From the NCBI GenBank assembly GCA_020638035.1, contig JACKJI010000004.1, positions 124,001 to 188,000 of the forward strand: 64,000 nt of DNA. Reading direction: 5' to 3'. Under the pieces are notes generated by a model, which made no database searches, was not told the origin of the DNA, and saw only the letters and a list, made by a program, of their open reading frames with translations. The stretch comes from Hyphomicrobiaceae bacterium (GTDB taxonomy: Bacteria > Pseudomonadota > Alphaproteobacteria > Rhizobiales > Hyphomicrobiaceae). This document shows positions 20,949 to 31,485 of this stretch, piece after piece. How positions within the stretch are numbered: the first letter of the stretch is position 1; every line of letters begins with the position of its first letter. The position numbers and the translations under genes are program-made.

Positions 20949-23546
20949 TTATGCCTTGCCGGGTTTGCGCGGCTTGACGATCTCGGTGTGGAACTGACCG
21001 TAGTATTTCACGCCGAGGAAGTTGCCGTTCATCCACATGACGTCGCAGAAAACCGACGTACGCTCCTGAGCGTAGTAGAACGTGAGCGTCAGACGCTCAC
21101 CGACGCTGATGCGGTTGGTGCCACCGAATATGCGGTCGGGTTTCATCTCGATCTTGGCGCCGCGCGAGGACTTGTCGACAAGGAAACAGGAGAGCGGTTG
21201 GCCCCATTCCTCTCGCCACAATGTGACCGGCATGCGCGAAGGGACGCGCTTCTCGCGGCCGCGACGTTCCGCCGTCTCTTGCGGGTCGCTCGTGACGATA
21301 TGGGAGTTGTCTGGCTGGCTGGTTTCGTAGATCGCGAGGTCGGTACCGGTCGGCGCGTGCGGGATGGGCGCTTGGGATGCTGACCGCCGATCGGCGTGGC
21401 TTGTTTTCGATTTTGGTAACTCGCCGGACGCGATGGTGTCTTCTTGATCTTCGCTGTGGGATGGCGGGGCGTCGTGCCTGTCGCCTTCCAGGAATTCGCC
21501 GGCATCATGCGCAACCCGCGCCTCGGCAGCTTCGGCGAACTCCTGGTCGAGTTCGTCTTCGTCGGCTGCGACGTCATCGTCCGCCAGCGCCGCGTCGAAT
21601 GTCGCGGCGGCCGTGCTGCTCTTGATTGGCGGCGGCTCTGCGGCGCCAAAGACCGGCGTGGATGAGTGATGTGAGACCTGGGTTATTTTCAATGCCGCCA
21701 GTCTCGAGGCGGCGTCGGCAGCCTGCTTGCGGGCTTCGTCGCGCTCGAATTCGGCGCTGTAACGCGCGGCCTCGGCGATCGCGAGTTCGTTGTCCAGGGC
21801 ATCGAGGCGCTGGCGCAGGTCTGCCAGCTCGCTGTCCTTTTTGGTGGAATCAATATTGTTTTTGGCGGCATCACGCAATGCCGCGATTTCATCGGTAGCC
21901 TTTGTCGCTGCTGTTTGCGCCTTTTCGCGCTCGGTCTTTAAGGTTGCTTCCAGGCGGGTAATTTGCTCGCGCAACACCGCGACTTCTTCGAGAGTCGGGC
22001 GCTCGAGGGCGGCATTATCGCGCTCGATTGCGTTTGCGGCGATCTCCTGCGCTGCGAGGCGGAGCGCTTGAATCTCCTCCTGGGCTTCGCGCACTGCGGT
22101 GCGGGCCTCAGCGCGTTCCTTCTCGAGCGTGGCGCGCAGTTCGTCGGTGGTAGCGCTGGTGGCGTCGCGCTCGCTCGTTATGGCATCGAGCTGCTGACGC
22201 AGCTTGCCGATCTCGGTGCGCAGCTCCTCTGCCTCCCGGCGCGCAGTCTCAAGGCGCTCGTAGGTCTCGGCTTCCTGCTTCGCACGCTCCTCAGCAAGAT
22301 GTTCTGCGGCATAGCGGAGGGCGGCAATCTGCTCTTGTGCGTCCTTGGTCTCCCGGATTGCCTTAGCGGCCGTCTGGCGACTGTCGTCCCGCTCGGATTC
22401 GAGTGTAGGGATCTTGTCGGCAAGTGCACTGGCCTGCTGCTCGGCAGCTTCGGCGCGCGCAGCTGCCTGCATCTCGCGCGCGTGGGCCTCGGCGGCGGTG
22501 CTCGCAGCCTTGTCAGCTGCCTGACGCAACGTCGCGACTTCATTGCTGGTCAATTCCGAGGCGTGACGCGCGGCCGTCAGCTCAGCATCGGCTTTGTTCT
22601 GTGCCGCGTGCGAACTCTCAAGAACCGCCTCCAGTTCTGAGATGCGGGCGCGCAGCGCAACGTTCTCCTCTTCGTACTGTCGGGCGAGGGTGATGTCGGC
22701 ATCGCTTGCGGTGTCTGGCTGGCCCTGCTGCACAGCTTCACGCAGGGCGACAATCTCGGCACGCGCCTCTTCGAGGGCGTTGCGGGCCTTGTCGCGCTGC
22801 GTTTCGGCCTCCTTGCGCGAGGCCAGCTCGAGCATCAACTTGGCTTCGAGCTTGGCGCGTGCTCCGGTTTCGTTGGGCTGCGGCGTGACAGCGGACGCGT
22901 TTGTCGGCGCGGCGCGGAGGCGGCGCAGCTCGAGGTCGGCGGTGGCGACGGCGCGAAGGGCGTCGGCATGAAGTTGCTCAGCGTCAGTACGCCCTTGTTC
23001 GGCCTCGCGACGCGCCTTCTGCTCGAGGGCGATTGCGGCTTCGAGTTCCTCGGTCCGGCGTAGAGCGTTCTCAAGCTCTCGCAAGGCTTCCGACTCGCGC
23101 TGCTCGGCCAATTCGAGCTGCTCGATCGCCTCCTTGAACAGGGAGATATCGTCGGTGTGTTCCGTCGGGACCGCCGTGTTGCGCACGGTGCCGTCACCGC
23201 GGTCGTGCTCGCCGGCGCCATCCGTTGGTGCGTAGTCACCGTCGGTGAATCGGGGGACGAGGCCGCCGACGTCATGCGTGAAGACATCTGGGGGCGCGTG
23301 CGGATGGTCGATCGTGTCGCCGGCCAAGTCTATTTCGGAATGGCTGGAGAGTTCGTAATCGCCGGCGTCGTCGTGTACAGCGATCGTCGGCATCCTGTGG
23401 CGCCGCTCTACATACGACCGGTCGATCGGGACGCGGGGCGCCTTCGGTGCGTTGTAGACTTCATTCAACCGCTCGGACGCCTCAATTGCTGCATTGAGGC
23501 GCTTAACAAGCCGTCCGTTTTTTCGCCGCCAAAAAGAGGAGAGCAA
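20949..23546 (-). CDS. Large coiled-coil protein with C-terminal PilZ-like domain
   Basis: This 865-residue protein has no family I recognise over its full length. Residues 1-130 are low-complexity and acidic. About 135-650 is almost continuous predicted coiled coil, rich in Glu, Ala, Arg and Gln (for example LEEARAEIVALREAVQQ). About 660-755 is a Ser/Ala/Asp linker. Residues about 757-860 look like a PilZ domain: an RxxxR motif (RVPSR, about 764) and DxSxxG (DKSSRGAKIE, about 790), the residues that bind cyclic di-GMP, followed by beta-strands RLTLTFYY and FLGVKYYG. No signal peptide or membrane segment is seen, so it is probably cytoplasmic. TTG is the start, with AGAGGG eight bases upstream. 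A CtrA-type box lies 59 bases upstream. Confidence 0.88.
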   Translation of the reverse strand: MLSSFWRRKNGRLVKRLNAAIEASERLNEVYNAPKAPRVPIDRSYVERRHRMPTIAVHDDAGDYELSSHSEIDLAGDTIDHPHAPPDVFTHDVGGLVPRFTDGDYAPTDGAGEHDRGDGTVRNTAVPTEHTDDISLFKEAIEQLELAEQRESEALRELENALRRTEELEAAIALEQKARREAEQGRTDAEQLHADALRAVATADLELRRLRAAPTNASAVTPQPNETGARAKLEAKLMLELASRKEAETQRDKARNALEEARAEIVALREAVQQGQPDTASDADITLARQYEEENVALRARISELEAVLESSHAAQNKADAELTAARHASELTSNEVATLRQAADKAASTAAEAHAREMQAAARAEAAEQQASALADKIPTLESERDDSRQTAAKAIRETKDAQEQIAALRYAAEHLAEERAKQEAETYERLETARREAEELRTEIGKLRQQLDAITSERDATSATTDELRATLEKERAEARTAVREAQEEIQALRLAAQEIAANAIERDNAALERPTLEEVAVLREQITRLEATLKTEREKAQTAATKATDEIAALRDAAKNNIDSTKKDSELADLRQRLDALDNELAIAEAARYSAEFERDEARKQAADAASRLAALKITQVSHHSSTPVFGAAEPPPIKSSTAAATFDAALADDDVAADEDELDQEFAEAAEARVAHDAGEFLEGDRHDAPPSHSEDQEDTIASGELPKSKTSHADRRSASQAPIPHAPTGTDLAIYETSQPDNSHIVTSDPQETAERRGREKRVPSRMPVTLWREEWGQPLSCFLVDKSSRGAKIEMKPDRIFGGTNRISVGERLTLTFYYAQERTSVFCDVMWMNGNFLGVKYYGQFHTEIVKPRKPGKA

Positions 23547-24199
23547 GGCGAAATCCCTCTGCGTTCATTTCTGGGTTGGTAGACATGGGTATATCAACGC
23601 CATGTTAAACGAGATTTAATCCTGGCTCTTCAGATCAATTACTGAAACATTTACGGTTAATGGTGCAGCGTTAACGAATCTTGCGAAATCGTAAGCGCTA
23701 TTTGCAACATGTTGATATGCAAGTTAAAAATTTCGGCTTTGGCGAATTTTATGTTGGTTGATTAAGGGCTGTAATTTCGAGGTTGAACGAGGTTTTTTCA
23801 AGGGGCCCTCGTCACGTTGACGTCTCGTTCCGATTGCTTATTTTTACCATTTTGTTGAGCGCTCGTGATCTCGAGAAATCGCTCGCAACTCCCGAAAACG
23901 GCCCGTTCTGCTTTTTTGCAAATCTCAATCGGTGCGTCGTGAAGGTTGTGGGCCATATCGGGAGCGGCAGGGTGCATTGCCTGTCGGCCAGGAGCGGCGG
24001 TGTATGACCAAGGCCTGAAGCAGGGGAGCAGGTCGGGCATGGGCAGGTTTCATGTGCCTCCAACCGTGGTTGCAGTCCCTTGTTTAGAGCATAGTCTGCA
24101 CGGTGTGCCGCGGCATGCCTCGGCCGGACATGGGCTCAAGGGTCGGCTGCCCGCATGCCGGTCATGAGCAAGTCGGCAATCAGATCGCAAGAGGAATTG
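23547..24199. other. AT-rich intergenic region between divergent genes
   Basis: About 650 bases lie between the coiled-coil/PilZ gene and the hydrolase-OsmC gene. The first 250 bases are clearly more AT-rich than the rest of the window and contain the CtrA box and a further TTAA pair. A 74-residue frame at 23783-24007 has no RBS and no family likeness, so I do not call it. Confidence 0.55.
23605..23619 (-). promoter_or_regulatory. Putative CtrA box upstream of coiled-coil/PilZ gene
   Basis: TTAAACGAGATTTAA is an exact TTAA-N7-TTAA match, 59 bases before the TTG start. A second pair of TTAA words about 50 bases further up has a 10-base spacer and is not a canonical site. A GANTC motif (GAATC) lies nearby at about 23676-23680. 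Binding is inferred from consensus. Confidence 0.62.
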
Positions 24200-25474
24200 A
24201 TGACCGCAGCAACTCAACGCTCGCCGAAGATGACCCCGCCACTTCGTTTCGAGGCCGATCTCGGCGGCGAGCAAATCAGCTTGGCAGCGCGGATCGATCT
24301 GCCGACCGGGCGTCCCAAGGCCTATGCGCTGCTGGTGCACGGCTTCACGTGCTCGATGGATCTGGCGATCACGCGACGGGTGGCAGAGGGTCTTGCGGGC
24401 GAAGGGCTCGCGGTGTTGCGGCTCGATCTGCCGGGGCATGGCAAGTCCGGCGGTGTTTTTGCGGAGACGAATTTTTCGCAGTTCCGGGCAGCGGTTCTGG
24501 CCGCAGTCGCCTACATGCGACAGCATCTTGCCGCGCCGACGGTGCTCGTCGGGCATTCGCTGGGTGGTGCGGCGATTCTGGCGGCGGCTGCGGAGATCCC
24601 CGAGGCAAAGGCGATTGCCACGATCGGAACACCTGCGGATGTCGGAGAGGTCGTGCGCCTCATTGGGGCTTCGCCGGAGGAGGTGCAGAGGAAGGGCCAG
24701 GCGGATGTGACGATCGACGGGCATCGTTTCACGATCCGCCGGGAGTTCCTGGAGGATGCAGCACACCATTCAATTCCCGAAGCCTTGCCGAAATTGCGAA
24801 AAGCCCTGCTCATCCTGCATGCGCCGCGCGATGAGATCGTCGGCATTGACCATGCGGCCCGGCTCTATTCGGCTGCCAAGCATCCCAAGAGCTTCATTTC
24901 GCTCGATCACGGCAATCATCTTCTGACCGATCCCAGGGATGCAGCCTATGCCGCGCGCGTGATTGCGGCCTGGGCATCGCGGTTTGTGGAGGATGAGGAG
25001 CCCGCGCGGCCCGGGGAGCACGAGCGCATTCTCGTGAGCGAAATCGGGCAGGGCCAATTCCAGAACACCGTCGTCGCCGGGCGGCACCGGCTGTTTGCCG
25101 ACGAGCCGACATCGGTTGGCGGTGATGATCTGGGTCCCTCACCGTATGATTACCTGTCGATCGCGCTCGCGGCGTGCAAATCCATGACGCTCAGAATGTA
25201 TGCCCGTCACAAGGGATTGGACCTTGGGCGCATCTCCGTAGAGGTGAGCCATGGCAAGGTCGCGGCGGATCACTGCGAGGATTGCGGGGAAGTTGCAGCC
25301 GGGCGCAGCGGTCGTATCGATAGGTTCGAATGTTTGATTGCCGTGGACGGGCCGGTGGCGCCAGAGGTGCGTGACAAGCTCGTAGAAGTTGCGGGAAAGT
25401 GTCCGGTTCACAAGACGTTACAGCAAACTGCGGCGATCGTGACGCGGCTCGGCGAGGGTGTCGAAGACGCGTGA
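24200..25474 (+). CDS. Alpha/beta hydrolase fused to OsmC-like domain
   Basis: This is a two-domain protein of 424 residues. The N-terminal alpha/beta hydrolase (about 20-260) has an oxyanion region VHGFTCS, nucleophile Ser120 in VGHSLGG, and a late histidine in LDHGNHLL. The C-terminal domain (about 275-420) is OsmC/Ohr-like, with the two redox cysteines in AACKSMTLRMYA and GKCPVHKTL. OsmC proteins reduce organic hydroperoxides; the hydrolase substrate is unknown. The chosen ATG follows AAGAGGA at ideal spacing; two upstream in-frame ATGs (24155, 24164) lack an RBS. This fusion architecture is known in proteobacteria. Confidence 0.93.
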   Translation: MTAATQRSPKMTPPLRFEADLGGEQISLAARIDLPTGRPKAYALLVHGFTCSMDLAITRRVAEGLAGEGLAVLRLDLPGHGKSGGVFAETNFSQFRAAVLAAVAYMRQHLAAPTVLVGHSLGGAAILAAAAEIPEAKAIATIGTPADVGEVVRLIGASPEEVQRKGQADVTIDGHRFTIRREFLEDAAHHSIPEALPKLRKALLILHAPRDEIVGIDHAARLYSAAKHPKSFISLDHGNHLLTDPRDAAYAARVIAAWASRFVEDEEPARPGEHERILVSEIGQGQFQNTVVAGRHRLFADEPTSVGGDDLGPSPYDYLSIALAACKSMTLRMYARHKGLDLGRISVEVSHGKVAADHCEDCGEVAAGRSGRIDRFECLIAVDGPVAPEVRDKLVEVAGKCPVHKTLQQTAAIVTRLGEGVEDA

Positions 25475-25751
25475 AACACGGCGGGGCAGATTTCCTGCCA
25501 ACCGGCAGATTCACGGCTACGCCCAAAAGCTAATGCTGCGCGGCTCATTTAGGCCTTTCTGGCCATGCCACCCCCGTTGATGCCCCGGACAGGCCATGTT
25601 AGAGAACCGCGTCCTGCGAGGGGGCGTGGCGATCGGCAGATGGCGTCCCTTATCAAGAGCACGCATTTTTTCCCGCGACGGAAGGGGCCGAATGGTCCCA
25701 TCCAGATCCTGAAACGCGCTGTGACAAGAGCGCCGTACGAGAGCCTTTGAC

Positions 25752-26309
25752 GTGGCGACAGACGACCCGATGATGGCCAGCGTGGCCGGCCGCTATGCCG
25801 CCGCCCTGTTCGATCTGGCGAACGACGAGAATAAGGTAGCCGATGTCGAGGCCGACCTCGGCAAGTTCCAAAGCCTCCTCGACATGAGTGCGGATCTCAC
25901 CAGCCTGGTGCGGAGCCCCCTCTATACCGGTGAGCAACAGTCGGCCGCCCTTGAAAAGATCGCGGCGCAGGCCGGCATTGGCCTGCTGACGATCAATTTC
26001 CTGAAGCTCATTGCCCGTAACCGCCGGCTGTTCGCCGTCTCGGACATGATCCGGTCCTATCGCGCGCTCGTTGCCAAGAGCCGCGGTGAGGTGACTGCGG
26101 AGGTGACGAGCGCAGCGACGCTCACCGACGAGCAACTCGTCGAGCTGAGAGAGACGCTCAAGGCGTCCGTCGGCAAGGATGTGCAACTCGCCACGCGTGT
26201 CGATCCGAGCCTGCTTGGCGGGCTGATCGTCAAGGTCGGCAGCCGCATGGTCGATTCTTCGCTGAAGACGAAACTCGCCAACCTGAGGCTCAGCCTCAGG
26301 GGGGTGTGA
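25752..26309 (+). CDS. atpH: ATP synthase F1 subunit delta
   Basis: This is the F1 delta subunit (OSCP homologue) that joins the alpha3beta3 head to the peripheral stalk. It has 185 residues with typical motifs: GRYAAALFDLA at the N-terminus and the C-terminal signature DPSLLGGLIVKVGSRMVDSSLKTKLANLR. It starts at GTG. It is first in the F1 gene set atpHAGDC; as usual in alphaproteobacteria, the F0 genes are not adjacent. Confidence 0.96.
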   Translation: MATDDPMMASVAGRYAAALFDLANDENKVADVEADLGKFQSLLDMSADLTSLVRSPLYTGEQQSAALEKIAAQAGIGLLTINFLKLIARNRRLFAVSDMIRSYRALVAKSRGEVTAEVTSAATLTDEQLVELRETLKASVGKDVQLATRVDPSLLGGLIVKVGSRMVDSSLKTKLANLRLSLRGV

Positions 26310-26454
26310 GGCGCACCGGCGCCCCCGGCGGCGGAAGCCGCAACGAATTGGGTATGCCGGTCCTTGGCCGGTTGCCAGATTTCAAGGAACCTGAGCCCGG
26401 TCACTCGAGCGAGTTCCGGCACGCAACGAAAACACCCAGACAAGAGGTCAAGAG

Positions 26455-27987
26455 ATGGAAATCCGGGCCGCAGAGATCTCCTCGATCCTGAAAGAGCAGA
26501 TCAAGAACTTCGGCAAGGAGGCTCAGGTCTCCGAGATCGGCCAGGTGCTGTCGGTCGGTGACGGCATCGCGCGCGTCTATGGCCTCGACAATGTCCAGGC
26601 CGGCGAAATGGTGGAATTCCCCGGCGGTATCCGTGGAATGGCGCTGAACCTAGAAGCCGACAACGTCGGCGTCGTTATCTTCGGCGACGACCGCGCGATT
26701 AAGGAAGGCGACACCGTCAAGCGGACTGGCGCCATCGTCGAAGTGCCGGTGGGCAGGGGGCTGCTCGGCCGCGTCGTCGACGGTCTCGGCAACCCGATCG
26801 ACGGCAAGGGTCCGATCAATTCGGATACGCGCATGCGCGTCGACGTGAAGGCGCCGGGCATCCTGCCGCGCAAGTCGGTGCATGAGCCGATGGCGACAGG
26901 CTTGAAGGCCGTGGACGCGCTGATCCCGATCGGCCGCGGCCAGCGCGAGCTCATCATCGGTGACCGCCAGACCGGCAAGACAGCGATCATTCTCGACACC
27001 TTCCTCAACCAGAAGCCGCTCAATGACGGCGACGACGAGAAGGCCAAGCTCTATTGCGTCTACGTTGCCGTCGGTCAGAAGCGTTCGACGGTTGCACAGT
27101 TCGTGAAGGTGCTCGAAGAGCGCGGCGCGCTCGAGTACTCGGTGGTTGTTGCCGCTACCGCTTCTGATCCCGCGCCGATGCAGTATCTGGCGCCGTTCAC
27201 CGGCTGCGCCATGGGCGAGTACTTCCGCGACAACGGCATGCATGCCGTGATCGCGTACGACGACCTGTCGAAGCAGGCTGTCGCCTATCGCCAGATGTCG
27301 CTGCTGCTGCGTCGTCCGCCGGGTCGCGAAGCCTATCCGGGCGACGTCTTCTATCTCCACTCGCGTTTGCTTGAGCGCGCTGCGAAGCTCAACGAGAACC
27401 ACGGCGCAGGCTCGCTGACGGCGCTGCCTGTCATCGAGACGCAGGCCAACGACGTGTCGGCCTACATTCCCACCAACGTGATTTCGATCACCGATGGTCA
27501 GATCTTCCTCGAGACGGACCTCTTCTTCCAGGGCGTGCGCCCGGCGGTGAACGTTGGTCTGTCAGTGTCGCGCGTCGGCTCCTCGGCACAGACCAAGGCG
27601 ATGAAGTCGGTCGCGGGCAAGATCAAGGGCGAGCTGGCGCAGTATCGCGAGATGGCGGCATTCGCGCAGTTCGGTTCCGACCTCGACGCGGCGACGCAGA
27701 AGCTGCTCGCTCGCGGCGCGCGTCTTACAGAGCTGCTGAAACAGCCGCAGTTCTCGCCGCTGAAGATGGAAGAGCAGGTTTGCGTGATCTTCTCTGGTAC
27801 GCGCGGCTATCTCGATCCGCTTCCGGTGAGCGCGGTGAAGAAGTTCGAGCAGCAGCTCCTGCATACGCTGCGCGATCAGCACAGCGGCATCCTGGAGGCG
27901 ATCCGTTCGTCCAAGGCTCTCTCTCCGGAAACCGAGAAGAAGCTGACCGAGGTGCTCGACAAGTTCGCGAAGACCTTCACGGCGTGA
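26455..27987 (+). CDS. atpA: ATP synthase F1 subunit alpha
   Basis: This is the non-catalytic nucleotide-binding subunit of F1, full length at 510 residues. The P-loop is [10 protein letters not shown], and the ATP synthase alpha/beta signature [17 protein letters not shown] is present. AAGAGGTCAAGAG provides the RBS before the ATG. A strong 16-base-pair hairpin without a T-run (27999-28035) lies between this gene and atpG. Confidence 0.99.
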   Translation: MEIRAAEISSILKEQIKNFGKEAQVSEIGQVLSVGDGIARVYGLDNVQAGEMVEFPGGIRGMALNLEADNVGVVIFGDDRAIKEGDTVKRTGAIVEVPVGRGLLGRVVDGLGNPIDGKGPINSDTRMRVDVKAPGILPRKSVHEPMATGLKAVDALIPIGRGQRELIIGDRQTGKTAIILDTFLNQKPLNDGDDEKAKLYCVYVAVGQKRSTVAQFVKVLEERGALEYSVVVAATASDPAPMQYLAPFTGCAMGEYFRDNGMHAVIAYDDLSKQAVAYRQMSLLLRRPPGREAYPGDVFYLHSRLLERAAKLNENHGAGSLTALPVIETQANDVSAYIPTNVISITDGQIFLETDLFFQGVRPAVNVGLSVSRVGSSAQTKAMKSVAGKIKGELAQYREMAAFAQFGSDLDAATQKLLARGARLTELLKQPQFSPLKMEEQVCVIFSGTRGYLDPLPVSAVKKFEQQLLHTLRDQHSGILEAIRSSKALSPETEKKLTEVLDKFAKTFTA

Positions 27988-27998
27988 TGACCTCACGG

Positions 27999-28035
27999 GA
28001 GCCCGGGCTCCGGCCGTGTGCCGGAGGCGGGGCTC
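27999..28035 (+). other. Intercistronic hairpin between atpA and atpG
   Basis: The arms 27999-28014 and 28020-28035 pair at 14 of 16 positions around the loop CGTGT. No T-run follows, so it is not a classic terminator. It could stabilise the upstream atpA message or reduce read-through into atpG. Confidence 0.65.
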
Positions 28036-28075
28036 ACGCCACCCGGCAGGCTGCGACAAGAAACGGGATGCTCGA

Positions 28076-28963
28076 ATGGCGAGCTTGAAAGACCTACGCA
28101 ACCGTATCGCCTCAGTGAAGGCGACGCGGAAAATCACGAAGGCGATGCAGATGGTCGCCGCCGCCAAATTGCGCCGCGCGCAGGAGGTGGCGACTGCCGC
28201 GCGTCCCTACGCGGAGCGCATGGACGCGGTGCTGGCGAGCTTGGCTGGAAAGATCACGAGCCGGGAAGGCGCTTCGCCGCTCCTGGTCGGGACTGGCAAG
28301 TCCGACACGCATCTGCTGATCGTCATGACAGCCGAGCGCGGTCTGTGCGGCGGCTTCAACTCCAACATCGCCAAGCTGGCGCGCGCCGATGCGCTGCGGC
28401 TGATGAGGGATGGCAAGACCGTCAAGATCATGACGGTCGGCCGCAAGGGCGCTGACAACCTGAGGCGTGACCTCAACAAGCAGATCATCGACCGGCGCGA
28501 CTTCCGTGGCGTGCGTCAGCTGAGCTTTACCGACGCGGAGGGCATCGCCAATCGCGTGCTGGACATGTTCGAGGCAGGCGAGTTCGACGTGGCGACGATC
28601 TATTTCTCCGAGTTCCAGTCGGTGATCTCGCAGAAGCCGACGCCGCTGCAGATCATTCCGGCGAAACTTCCAGAAGCCAAGGACGATGGCGCGGTTGCGA
28701 AGAACTCTGCGGTCTACGAGTACGAGCCCGATGAGCAGGTCATTCTCGGGCAGCTTCTGAAGCGTAATATCGCGACGCAGATCTTCCGCGGGCTCCTCGA
28801 GAATGCGGCGTCCGAACAGGGCGCACGTATGAGCGCGATGGACAATGCGACGCGCAATGCGGGCGATATGATCGACAAACTGACGATCACCTACAACCGC
28901 CAGCGCCAGGCGCAGATCACCAAGGAACTCATCGAAATCATCTCGGGCGCCGAAGCGCTCTAA
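28076..28963 (+). CDS. atpG: ATP synthase F1 subunit gamma
   Basis: This is the central rotor shaft subunit of F1. The start at 28076 gives the canonical [35 protein letters not shown] and 295 residues; the frame extends 20 residues further up without support. The C-terminus ends in the conserved [15 protein letters not shown], which forms the shaft helix. atpD follows 30 bases later. Confidence 0.98.
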   Translation: MASLKDLRNRIASVKATRKITKAMQMVAAAKLRRAQEVATAARPYAERMDAVLASLAGKITSREGASPLLVGTGKSDTHLLIVMTAERGLCGGFNSNIAKLARADALRLMRDGKTVKIMTVGRKGADNLRRDLNKQIIDRRDFRGVRQLSFTDAEGIANRVLDMFEAGEFDVATIYFSEFQSVISQKPTPLQIIPAKLPEAKDDGAVAKNSAVYEYEPDEQVILGQLLKRNIATQIFRGLLENAASEQGARMSAMDNATRNAGDMIDKLTITYNRQRQAQITKELIEIISGAEAL

Positions 28964-30424
<1,461 letters not shown>

Positions 30425-30533
30425 TACGGCAGCCGTCAGAAATGAGCGGTGGACAAGCGCTCGCACAACCGCCGCGACGGCGTCATCATAGCAAACGTGC
30501 CGCGTGACGGTGCGAACGCTCGAGGAGGACACC

Positions 30534-30818
30534 ATGGCCGATGAAAAAGAAGACGACGTCGAGGACGTTGAAGCCGCAGAAGGCGAAGACGAGTTCGGTA
30601 GCTGCTGTACGGAACTCAAGGAAGCCATGAGCGGTGCGGAGTTCGAGCCGCTGATCGTGGTCGGTGAGGACGGCGTGCTCTACATGTCGGTGGGGCTGAT
30701 CGACATCGAAGGCGAGGAGCCGGGCATGGTTGATCATCCGGTCTTCTTCTGCCCGTTCTGCGGCACCGAATTGCAGACCCGTGAGGACGTGCGCCAGGAC
30801 GGCGATGCAGTGAACTGA
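30534..30818 (+). CDS. Small acidic CPFCG protein inside the atp operon
   Basis: This is a 94-residue protein of unknown function between atpD and atpC on the same strand. The start is fixed by a perfect AGGAGG seven bases before the ATG. The first 20 residues are almost all Asp, Glu and Ala. A CysCys pair (24-25) and a CPFCG knuckle (Cys73, Cys76) suggest a zinc-ribbon-like fold. The central part reads PLIVVGEDGVLYMSVGLIDIEG, probably beta-strands. There is no signal peptide or membrane span. I know of no standard F1 component matching it. Co-transcription with atpD and atpC suggests a link to ATP synthase, but that is inference. Confidence 0.85.
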   Translation: MADEKEDDVEDVEAAEGEDEFGSCCTELKEAMSGAEFEPLIVVGEDGVLYMSVGLIDIEGEEPGMVDHPVFFCPFCGTELQTREDVRQDGDAVN

Positions 30819-30827
30819 AGCGTGTGA

Positions 30828-30853
30828 GCCGGCACGGGTGATCCCGTACCGGC
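30828..30853 (+). other. Intercistronic hairpin before atpC
   Basis: GCCGGCACGGG and CCCGTACCGGC pair at ten of eleven positions around a TGAT loop, ten bases after the stop of the small CPFCG gene. No T-run follows. Confidence 0.6.
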
Positions 30854-30935
30854 CCGCACATATGCCCGGCGAGATCCACGGCGCGATGGGCCCGTGGGCG
30901 TTGATGGGCAAAACGACGACGAGGACGGCGAGGCG

Positions 30936-31340
30936 ATGGCAGGTACGTTCAAGTTCGAGCTGGTGAGCCCGGAGCGCATTCTTCTGTCGGACGAGGCGGA
31001 GGAAGCGATTCTGCCGGGTGCCGAGGGGCAGTTCACGGTGCTCGTCGGCCATGCGCCGGTGGTGTCGACCCTGCTGCCGGGCGTCATTCACGTGAAACTT
31101 GCGACTGCTTCGACAAAGGGCATTTACATCGACGGGGGCTTCGTCGAGGTCAACCCGCAGTCGGTTACCGTGCTTGCCGAGCATGCCTTCATTGTCGACG
31201 AGGCGGATCAGCGGCAGCTGGAAGAGGCTCTCGGCAAGGCCGAGACAGCCCTCGGCGAGGCGAAGGACGACGAAGCGCTGCGACATCTGACGTGCGCCAT
31301 CGACCAGCTCAAGGGGCTGCAGCGCAAGAAGGCGGCATAA
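30936..31340 (+). CDS. atpC: ATP synthase F1 subunit epsilon
   Basis: This is the epsilon subunit, which couples gamma to the c-ring and inhibits hydrolysis. The N-terminal beta-sandwich is clear (FKFELVSPERILLSDEAEEAILPGAEGQFTVLVGHAPVV). The C-terminal helical part is EALGKAETALGEAKDDEAL. Starting at the ATG giving MAGTFKFELVSPE yields 134 residues, typical for the family; the upstream ATG at 30894 would add an unconserved acidic stretch. It ends the operon, followed by a terminator. Confidence 0.97.
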   Translation: MAGTFKFELVSPERILLSDEAEEAILPGAEGQFTVLVGHAPVVSTLLPGVIHVKLATASTKGIYIDGGFVEVNPQSVTVLAEHAFIVDEADQRQLEEALGKAETALGEAKDDEALRHLTCAIDQLKGLQRKKAA

Positions 31341-31378
31341 GTCGTTTCCTCGGCTCTGCCAGTTAGGCTTACGATTTC

Positions 31379-31420
31379 AAAAGAGGTCAGACATCGATGA
31401 TGTCCGGCCTCTTGTTTTTT
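31379..31420 (+). terminator. Rho-independent terminator after atpC
   Basis: Arms AAGAGGTC (31381-31388) and GGCCTCTT (31406-31413), with a nested GACATC/GATGTC stem, are followed by GTTTTTT. This closes the atp operon. Confidence 0.9.
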
Positions 31421-31485
31421 GGGTGTCGCGGACACCTGGAACGAGTGAAAGCAATTTGCAGGTTCAATCGCAAATCGTTGGGGGA

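Noticed and set aside
23657..23677. Second CtrA site from the TTAA pair with a 10-base spacer
   Set aside because: Spacing differs from the required 7 bases, so it was not called.
23783..24007. 74-residue plus-strand frame in the AT-rich intergenic region
   Set aside because: No RBS, no family likeness; insufficient support.
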